Below, piece after piece: positions 16,375-21,606 of a stretch of DNA of 21,606 bases. How positions within the stretch are numbered: the first letter of the stretch is position 1; each line of letters opens with the position of its first letter. The notes below the pieces were generated by a model. The model was not told the origin of the DNA. It ran no database searches and worked only from the letters and a program-made list of their open reading frames with translations. The translations under genes were made by a program, and so were the position numbers. The DNA is from an uncultured Methylobacillus sp. (GTDB taxonomy: Bacteria > Pseudomonadota > Gammaproteobacteria > Burkholderiales > Methylophilaceae): assembly GCA_946481235.1 (NCBI GenBank), contig CAMLME010000009.1, forward strand, positions 1 through 21,606, read 5' to 3'.

Positions 16375-19186
16375 CATTATTGCTGTCGCAGAGCGGCTGT
16401 TGGACGGCGAAACCCATGCTCGTACAGGAATTGAAAGCGACGACAGTGACACGGGGCGCCTGGCCGGCGCCATCGACAACCTTGCCGACAGCCTGCAGGC
16501 CCATCGCCGCCATATTGAGCAACTCACCCGGCAGCACCGTCGCAGCCTGCGTGCCCACCACATCCTGAGCGCCAGCAACCGGGCCCTGCTGCGCGCCGTC
16601 GACGAGATCGCAGAGTTGCAGGAAGTCTGCCGGCTGATCGTCGAGGTCGGCGATTATCCTTTCACCTGGATCGGCTATGTCGAACAGGACGAGGAACAAA
16701 CCGTGCGTCCGATGGCGCATTACGGCATGGCGGGCGGTTATCTGTATGAAATGAAACTGACATGGGCCGATACCGGCACCGGCACAGGCGCGGCCGGCAT
16801 AGCCATCAGAAGCGGCAAGCCCGCCATCATCCGCGATGTTGCCAACGACCCGCGCATGGCCCCATGGCATGCGCAGGTAGAAAAACAGGGCCTGACGTCG
16901 GTGCTCGGACTCCCGCTATATTTCGATGGCAAGGTTTCCGGCGTACTGGTGATCTGGTCCACCGAGCCGGATGCCTTCGACAAGGAAGAAGTCAAGTTGA
17001 TGTCGGAAACCGCGGATGACTTGACATTCGCCATCGAAACCTTGCGCGCGCGCATACACCAGCGTGAAGTAGAGACTGCCTTCCGACGCGTCAGCCAGCA
17101 GAACGCACTTATCCTGCAGTCCGCGTCGGAAGGCATCTACGTCGTGGACATGCATGGCATCATCAGCTTCGCCAATCCGGCAGCCAATGCCATGCTGGGC
17201 TATGCGCCCAACGAGTTGCTTGGCCGCAATGCCCATGACACCGTCCATCACAGCAGGCCGGATGGCGAACCTTACCCGCAGGAAGCCTGCCCGTTTTCTG
17301 CCGCCATTAGTGTAGGCTCCCCAATACAGCGCACGCAGGATACATACTGGCGCAAGGACGGTACGCCGATACAGATCGAGCTGTCCAGCACCCCGATCGT
17401 CGAGGACGGGCAGTTGCAGGGCGCCGTCGTGATGGTGACCGACATCAGCGAACGCGCGCGTTACATGGCGCAGATTGAACGCAAGTCCAATTTCGACGAG
17501 TTGACCGGCCTGCCCAACCGCAATTTGCTGAACGACCGCCTGATGCAGGCCTTCGATCGCTGCCGGCAGGAAAATTCCATGCTGGCGATCCTGGTCATCA
17601 ACCTCAACCACTTCCGCAACATCATCGACAGCCTGGGGCACAGCACCGGCGATCACGTGCTGCAGGCAGTGGCCGATACCCTGCATGCGCTGGAAGGCGA
17701 AACGGACACACTGGCTCGCACCGGCGGCGACGAATTTGTCTGGGCCATCGAAATTCCCGATGAGGAAGAGGCCGCCGTCGCCGCGCGCGCGGCGCTCGAA
17801 GCGCTGGCACACCCGCTACAGATCGGCGAGCGTGAGGTATTTCTTTCCGCCAGCATCGGCATCGGTGTCTTCCCGCGCGACGGCGAGGACGGCGAAACGC
17901 TGCTGAAGAACGCGACCACGGCCATGCATCGCGCAAAAAAAATGGACGACCACCGCTTCAGTTTTTACGCAACAGAGATGAACTCCCGCTCGCTGGAACG
18001 CCTGGACTTGCAAAACGCCTTGCGGCGCGCGCTGGATAACGACGAGCTGATGCTGTACTACCAACCGCAGGTCAACCTGCACACTGGTGAAATCTATGGC
18101 GCGGAAGCCTTGCTGCGCTGGCGGCATCCCCAGCGTGGCATGGTGTCGCCGGCAGAATTCATTCCGTTGGCGGAAGCTTCCGGCATCATCGTGCCGCTGG
18201 GGGAATGGGTATTGCGCTCCGCCTGCCGCCAGAATAAGGCCTGGCAGGATGCCGGCCTGCGCAATATTTCCATCGCGGTCAACATGTCCGCCCGCCAGCT
18301 CGATGCCCAGGATATTGCCAGCCTGGCCACGAGCGTGCTGGAAAATAGCGGGTTGGATGCCCATTTCCTGGAGCTGGAGCTGACCGAGAGCATGATCATG
18401 TCGGATCCGGATGCGTTTATCGTGGCCACACAAAAGCTCAAGGAGATGGGCATCTCGCTTTCGGTCGACGATTTCGGCACCGGCTATTCGTCTCTCAGCC
18501 ATCTCAAACGATTCGCCATCGACCGCCTGAAAATCGACCAGTCCTTCGTGCGCGATATCACGCATGACCCCAACGCCGCCGCGATCACGCTCGCCATCAT
18601 GGCCCTCGCCAAGAGCCTGAAAATGGCAACCATCGCCGAGGGCGTGGAAACCGCTGCCCAGCTCAATTTCCTGAAGACCCGCGGCTGCGACGAGATGCAG
18701 GGCTACTATTTCAGCCGCCCCCTCCCCGCTGCCGAATTCGAAACGCTGTTGCGCGAACAGCGCACACTCGCCTTCCCGACAACACACCATAAACCACAGA
18801 ACACCATCCTGCTGGTAGACGACGAGCCGTCCATCCTGTCAGCGCTGAAACGTCTGCTGCGACGCGAAGGGTACACAATATTGACCGCCGAGAACGGCAT
18901 GGAGGGGCTGAACCTCCTTGCCGGCAACGAGGTCGGTCTGGTGATTTCCGATGCCCGCATGTCGCCGACCAATGGTCCGGACTTCCTTTCGAAAGTGCGG
19001 GAAATGTATCCCGACACGATCCGTGTCATCCTTTCCGGCTACACCGACCTGCAATCGATCACCGAGGCCGTGAACAAGGGTGAAATCTACAAGTTCCTGA
19101 CCAAGCCCTGGGAGGACGAAAAGTTGTTAAAAGTAATCCATGCCGCTTTCCGCCAATATGAAAACCAGCGGAAAAGAGGCAGGTAA
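16358..19186 (+). CDS. GAF-PAS-GGDEF-EAL-REC protein, predicted c-di-GMP phosphodiesterase
   Basis: This 942-residue protein has no TM helix. A helical N-terminus is followed by GAF (about 75-230, YPFTWIGYVEQDEE), PAS (about 245-365, ending VTDISERARYM), GGDEF (about 375-535), EAL (about 545-800) and a C-terminal receiver (about 815-940). The EAL domain keeps the motifs expected of an active phosphodiesterase: EALLRW (E583), NMSARQL, ELTES, DDFGTGYSSL (D704/D705), LKIDQSFV, EGVET and QGYYFSRPL. The GGDEF domain retains GGDEF (456-460) but reads VINLNHFRNIID where active cyclases have a DxD...N pattern, so cyclase activity is doubtful. The receiver has D865 in ISDARMSP and KPW, like RpfG-type receivers. 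The receiver suggests control by the adjacent CheA or hybrid kinase. It is the only evident c-di-GMP enzyme in the cluster. Confidence 0.92.
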   Translation: MSAIRNIIAVAERLLDGETHARTGIESDDSDTGRLAGAIDNLADSLQAHRRHIEQLTRQHRRSLRAHHILSASNRALLRAVDEIAELQEVCRLIVEVGDYPFTWIGYVEQDEEQTVRPMAHYGMAGGYLYEMKLTWADTGTGTGAAGIAIRSGKPAIIRDVANDPRMAPWHAQVEKQGLTSVLGLPLYFDGKVSGVLVIWSTEPDAFDKEEVKLMSETADDLTFAIETLRARIHQREVETAFRRVSQQNALILQSASEGIYVVDMHGIISFANPAANAMLGYAPNELLGRNAHDTVHHSRPDGEPYPQEACPFSAAISVGSPIQRTQDTYWRKDGTPIQIELSSTPIVEDGQLQGAVVMVTDISERARYMAQIERKSNFDELTGLPNRNLLNDRLMQAFDRCRQENSMLAILVINLNHFRNIIDSLGHSTGDHVLQAVADTLHALEGETDTLARTGGDEFVWAIEIPDEEEAAVAARAALEALAHPLQIGEREVFLSASIGIGVFPRDGEDGETLLKNATTAMHRAKKMDDHRFSFYATEMNSRSLERLDLQNALRRALDNDELMLYYQPQVNLHTGEIYGAEALLRWRHPQRGMVSPAEFIPLAEASGIIVPLGEWVLRSACRQNKAWQDAGLRNISIAVNMSARQLDAQDIASLATSVLENSGLDAHFLELELTESMIMSDPDAFIVATQKLKEMGISLSVDDFGTGYSSLSHLKRFAIDRLKIDQSFVRDITHDPNAAAITLAIMALAKSLKMATIAEGVETAAQLNFLKTRGCDEMQGYYFSRPLPAAEFETLLREQRTLAFPTTHHKPQNTILLVDDEPSILSALKRLLRREGYTILTAENGMEGLNLLAGNEVGLVISDARMSPTNGPDFLSKVREMYPDTIRVILSGYTDLQSITEAVNKGEIYKFLTKPWEDEKLLKVIHAAFRQYENQRKRGR

Positions 19187-19190
19187 GGAG
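19185..19190 (+). promoter_or_regulatory. Shine-Dalgarno AAGGAG that decides the last receiver's start
   Basis: AAGGAG begins inside the stop codon of the GGDEF-EAL gene and stands six bases before ATG 19197. An earlier in-frame ATG at 19140 lies inside the preceding gene and would only add 19 residues before the receiver fold, so 19197 is preferred. Confidence 0.7.
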
Positions 19191-19196
19191 TTGGGT

Positions 19197-19610
19197 ATGG
19201 ACCCTCAATCCGTCAAAATACTGGTCGTCGACGACGACGAGCGCAATGTCCGCGTCCTGAAAGCGATGCTGAATGCGGAGGGCCATGCCACCGTGTCCGC
19301 CAGCTCCGGCCAAGAGGCATTGCAAATGGCAGAAAAAGAGATTCCAGGCCTGATAATGCTTGATGTGATGATGCCGGACATGAATGGTTTCGAAGTCGTG
19401 GAGAAGCTCAAGGCGCTTCCAGCCACCTGCAACATCCCCATTATCATGGTCACGGCGCTCGACGATCGCGAATCGCGGCTCTACGCCCTTCAGGCAGGTG
19501 CCGACGAATTCATTTCCAAGCCGGTGGATCGCACCGAACTCGTGTTGCGGATAAAGAACATCCTGGCGCTGCAGGAGTACCGACAGCAGACGACGAAGAA
19601 ATCCGATTAA
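19197..19610 (+). CDS. Single-domain response regulator (PleD/CheY-like receiver)
   Basis: This is a 137-residue receiver with all catalytic positions: the acidic cluster in ILVVDDDERN, phosphoacceptor D56 in MLDVMMPDMNGFEV, Thr in IIMVTALDD and Lys in FISKPVDRTEL. The sequence style (LDVMMPDMNGFEV, ADEFISKPVDRTELVLRIKN) resembles the receivers of PleD-type proteins but no output domain follows; the C-terminus is a short basic tail (QQTTKKSD). It starts ten bases after the GGDEF-EAL stop and closes the sensory cluster. It may act as a phosphate sink, a protein-binding output or a diffusible regulator; the sequence does not say which. Confidence 0.93.
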   Translation: MDPQSVKILVVDDDERNVRVLKAMLNAEGHATVSASSGQEALQMAEKEIPGLIMLDVMMPDMNGFEVVEKLKALPATCNIPIIMVTALDDRESRLYALQAGADEFISKPVDRTELVLRIKNILALQEYRQQTTKKSD

Positions 19611-19627
19611 AAATAAGCCGTACTTCA

Positions 19628-19644
19628 TCGCCTAAAAATGGCGA
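19628..19644 (+). terminator. Weak hairpin after the sensory operon, possible terminator
   Basis: TCGCC (19628-19632) can pair with GGCGA (19640-19644) around a seven-base A-rich loop, 17 bases after the last receiver stop. The following bases are GGTTGT rather than a T tract, so this is a poor intrinsic terminator. It is listed because it is the only candidate at the boundary between the sensory cluster and the surE block. Confidence 0.25.
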
Positions 19645-19654
19645 GGTTGTAAGC

Positions 19655-19660
19655 TATAAT
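19655..19660 (+). promoter_or_regulatory. Possible sigma-70 -10 element upstream of surE
   Basis: A perfect TATAAT sits about 158 bases upstream of the surE ATG, in the only gap over 100 bases in the window. No good TTGACA-like hexamer lies 16-18 bases upstream (the window there reads CTAAAA), and there is no TGn extension, so an activator would be needed if it is a promoter. The position fits a separate promoter for surE-pcm-nlpD. The rest of the 19611-19817 spacer shows no RNA gene or strong repeat. Confidence 0.4.
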
Positions 19661-19817
19661 CCCGAGAGTCGGTTTCACCAGAAATTATAAAGATGCGTTT
19701 GAACTCAACCGGGATGGATGTTCGTGACCGCACACCCGCCTGCCGAAATAACCCGTTTCGAAATTCGTGCCGCGCACCGCATGGGCGGCGGATGATCGCT
19801 CACCGGTGAACTAATCG

Positions 19818-20561
19818 ATGCGTATCCTGCTTTCGAATGACGACGGTTACTTTGCGCCCGGACTTGCCGCCCTGGCGAAAACCCTGGCCCCGCTCGGGGA
19901 AATCACCGTGGTGGCTCCCGAACGCAACCGCAGCGGCGCCAGCAACTCCCTGACACTGGATCGTCCCCTTTCCGTACGCAAGGCGGCGAACGGATTCTTT
20001 TTCGTCAACGGCACTCCCACCGACTGCGTGCACCTGGCCGTGACCGGCCTGCTCGACGATTTGCCGGATATGGTCATCTCCGGCATCAATGACGGCGCCA
20101 ACATGGGCGACGACACCATTTATTCCGGCACTGTCGCTGCGGCGATGGAAGGCTACCTCCTCGGCATTCCGTCAATTGCCGTATCGATGGCGCAACACGC
20201 GCCCCAGCATTTCGACACCGCCGCCCGCGTGGTCTACGACATGGTCCAGCGCTTCCAGGAAAACACCTTTCCACCGCCGGTACTGCTGAACATGAATGTT
20301 CCCGACGTGCCCTACGACCAGATCAAGGGCCTCAAGGTTGTTCGCCTGGGCAAGCGGCACAAGGCCGAACCTGTGGTCAAATGGGTCACTCCGCGCGGCG
20401 AAACTGTCTATTGGGTCGGTGCGGCCGGTTCGGCGCAAGACGCGGGCGAAGGCACCGATTTCCATGCCATCGAACACGGCATGGTCACGGTCACACCCTT
20501 GCAGATCGACCTCACGCAATACGCGCAGCTCGACGCGCTCGATTCGTGGCTGGGCCTATGA
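19818..20561 (+). CDS. surE: 5'/3'-nucleotidase SurE
   Basis: This is a 247-residue SurE, a metal-dependent phosphatase that removes phosphate from nucleoside 5'- and 3'-monophosphates in the cytoplasm and is linked to stationary-phase survival. The metal-binding residues match the family: D8 and D9 in [14 protein letters not shown]39 in [12 protein letters not shown] and N91 in [20 protein letters not shown]. Length is normal. GGTGA at 19805-19809 is the probable ribosome site, eight bases before the ATG. The stop shares four bases (ATGA) with pcm, the usual surE-pcm-nlpD arrangement of beta- and gammaproteobacteria. It follows a 207-base gap, marking a change from the sensory cluster to conserved chromosome. 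Confidence 0.97.
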   Translation: MRILLSNDDGYFAPGLAALAKTLAPLGEITVVAPERNRSGASNSLTLDRPLSVRKAANGFFFVNGTPTDCVHLAVTGLLDDLPDMVISGINDGANMGDDTIYSGTVAAAMEGYLLGIPSIAVSMAQHAPQHFDTAARVVYDMVQRFQENTFPPPVLLNMNVPDVPYDQIKGLKVVRLGKRHKAEPVVKWVTPRGETVYWVGAAGSAQDAGEGTDFHAIEHGMVTVTPLQIDLTQYAQLDALDSWLGL

Positions 20562-21214
20562 GTTCAACCATGCACGGCATAGGCATGACCTCGCAACGCA
20601 CACGCGACCGCATGGTCCAGCGCCTGCGTGAGCAAGGCATCAAGGATGAAGTCGTTCTGGGCGCAATGAATGCGATACCGCGCCATATATTCGTCGATGA
20701 GGCGCTATCGATCCGCGCTTATGAAGACGTTTCGCTGCCCATCGGCTACGGCCAGACGATTTCCCAGCCCTACATCGTCGCGCGCATGACGGAAATCCTG
20801 CGCAGCGGAAACCCATTGGGCAAGGTGCTGGAAATCGGCACCGGCTGCGGTTACCAGACAGCCGTATTGTCCAAGGTGGCGCAGGAGGTCTACTCCGTCG
20901 AGCGCATCAGCCCGCTGCTGATGAAAGCCCGCACCAATCTGCGCGAACTGCGCACGCGCAACGTCAAGGTCAAGCACGCCGACGGCCATTACGGCCTGCC
21001 CGATATCGCACCGTTCGACGGCATTATCGTCACCGCCGGCGCCACCCATATTCCCAATGAGTTGCTGCAGCAGCTCGCTGTGGGAGGCCGCATGGTCATC
21101 CCCGTCGGCACACAGGAGCAGATACTCGTGCTGGTCGAGCGCCTGCCGGAAGAGTTCCGTCAGACCAAACTCGAAGCGGTCAAATTCGTACCGCTTCTCG
21201 GAGGAACAACTTGA
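20558..21214 (+). CDS. pcm: Protein-L-isoaspartate O-methyltransferase
   Basis: This is a 218-residue methyltransferase that repairs isoaspartyl residues in aged proteins using S-adenosylmethionine. The start is the ATG overlapping the surE stop (ATGA). The frame is open further upstream, but that part lies inside surE and is an arginine/histidine-rich shadow. Family motifs are clear: [24 protein letters not shown] (about 64-77), the SAM-binding [15 protein letters not shown] (about 90-104; Cys replaces the usual Ser), [19 protein letters not shown] and [12 protein letters not shown]. Internal ATGs at 20570 and 20585 are possible alternative starts. It overlaps nlpD by four bases (TTGA). Confidence 0.96.
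   Translation: MSSTMHGIGMTSQRTRDRMVQRLREQGIKDEVVLGAMNAIPRHIFVDEALSIRAYEDVSLPIGYGQTISQPYIVARMTEILRSGNPLGKVLEIGTGCGYQTAVLSKVAQEVYSVERISPLLMKARTNLRELRTRNVKVKHADGHYGLPDIAPFDGIIVTAGATHIPNELLQQLAVGGRMVIPVGTQEQILVLVERLPEEFRQTKLEAVKFVPLLGGTT
21200..21205 (+). promoter_or_regulatory. Shine-Dalgarno GGAGGA supporting the TTG start of nlpD
   Basis: A strong GGAGGA stands five bases before TTG 21211. This supports initiation at an unusual TTG codon that overlaps the pcm stop, and gives a correctly sized lipoprotein signal peptide. Confidence 0.7.
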
Positions 21215-21606
21215 AGCATTACTTCTGGATAGCCGCCCTGCTCTTGGCCGGCTGCGCCACCGGGTATCAGGCGCCCGTTATCGAGCGCGCTCCGTCAGCC
21301 GCCAAGAAAGCAGTCCAGCCTGCCCCAGCCGCAAAAAAAACGGCTTCGGCCGAAAAGGATTGGCGTCCGGATAGCTATACCGTCAAGAAGGGCGACACCC
21401 TTTACAGCATCGGCCTGGAATTCGGCTTCGACCACAAGGAAATCGCCCAGTGGAATAACATCCAGCCTCCCTACGTAATCTACATTGGCCAACAGCTGAG
21501 GCTCAAGGATCCCAAAGCGGTGGCAGACACCGCTGCGGTCAAGCCTGCCGAGAGCGACGAAGCCGTCGCCACGCCGGCAAGTGCGTTGGGCACCGATACG
21601 GCCGCT
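21211..21606 (+). CDS. nlpD: NlpD-like LysM lipoprotein (3' truncated by window end)
   Basis: This is the first 132 residues of an NlpD-type outer-membrane lipoprotein, whose family helps activate cell-wall amidases at division. Translation from TTG 21211 gives a short lipoprotein signal, [14 protein letters not shown], with the lipobox LAGC and lipidated C15. A proline/alanine/lysine-rich linker follows, then a LysM peptidoglycan-binding domain at about 55-98 ([17 protein letters not shown] through IYIGQQLRL). After that a low-complexity A/P/V/D linker runs to the window edge. The expected C-terminal LytM/M23 domain lies outside, so its presence and integrity cannot be judged. Gene order after surE and pcm strongly supports the name. 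rpoS is the usual next gene, often with a promoter inside nlpD. Confidence 0.9.
   Translation, partial: MKHYFWIAALLLAGCATGYQAPVIERAPSAAKKAVQPAPAAKKTASAEKDWRPDSYTVKKGDTLYSIGLEFGFDHKEIAQWNNIQPPYVIYIGQQLRLKDPKAVADTAAVKPAESDEAVATPASALGTDTAA

Noticed and set aside
17816..18790. Antisense open frame of 324 codons opposite the EAL domain
   Set aside because: It is a shadow of a clearly coding sense strand, with no motif or ribosome site.
19693..19809. 38-codon open frame in the spacer before surE
   Set aside because: It has no ribosome site, an Arg/Asn-rich composition, and ends in the surE ribosome-binding region; probably chance.
20381..20557. 59-codon upstream extension of pcm
   Set aside because: It lies inside surE, is Arg/His-rich, and the family N-terminus begins at the ATG overlapping the surE stop.

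Overview
The window reads as the chromosome of a Gram-negative, probably betaproteobacterial organism; a Nitrosomonadales/Gallionellaceae-like host is my best guess. The basis is a high-GC coding style, a TonB receptor and a lipoprotein implying an outer membrane, and a surE-pcm-nlpD block of the kind that usually precedes rpoS. The taxonomic guess is inference from gene order and protein style, not from a search. Every supported gene is on the + strand and almost all non-coding gaps are under 90 bases.

Region 1 (1-9912) is the input side of a chemosensory cluster. It starts inside a CheW-type coupling protein whose 5' end lies outside the window. A TonB-dependent outer-membrane receptor, a periplasmic YfiR-family protein and a CHASE8-tri-HAMP methyl-accepting protein (MCP) follow. 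Three more MCPs come next, with different sensory halves: a two-TM periplasmic helical sensor without HAMP, an eight-TM sensor, and a soluble tandem-PAS sensor. All four MCPs share nearly the same cytoplasmic signalling module, and none carries a recognisable C-terminal CheR/CheB-binding pentapeptide.

Region 2 (9921-19610) is the processing and output side: a CheA kinase with a fused C-terminal receiver (WspE-like layout), a CheB methylesterase, a REC-GAF-kinase-REC-REC hybrid histidine kinase, a DivK-like single receiver, a GAF-PAS-GGDEF-EAL-REC protein and a final single receiver. Start codons overlap or closely follow preceding stops, so this looks like one transcription unit. Eight receiver domains are served by two kinases. 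The GGDEF-EAL protein keeps the GGDEF signature but has lost key substrate and metal positions, while its EAL motifs look intact, so the expected output is c-di-GMP hydrolysis.

Region 3 (19611-21606) is a 207-base spacer with a TATAAT-like element, then the housekeeping genes surE, pcm and nlpD (truncated by the window end), overlapping by 4 bases each.

The most interesting idea is that the YfiR/CHASE8 pair, known from YfiBNR (where CHASE8 controls a GGDEF cyclase), has here been wired to a chemoreceptor output, with a TonB receptor in front. This would be an outer membrane to periplasm to chemosensory-array relay, feeding a Wsp-like CheA-REC/CheB core and a c-di-GMP phosphodiesterase. No CheR, flagellar or pilus gene is in view, so whether the output is motility, attachment or gene regulation cannot be decided here.
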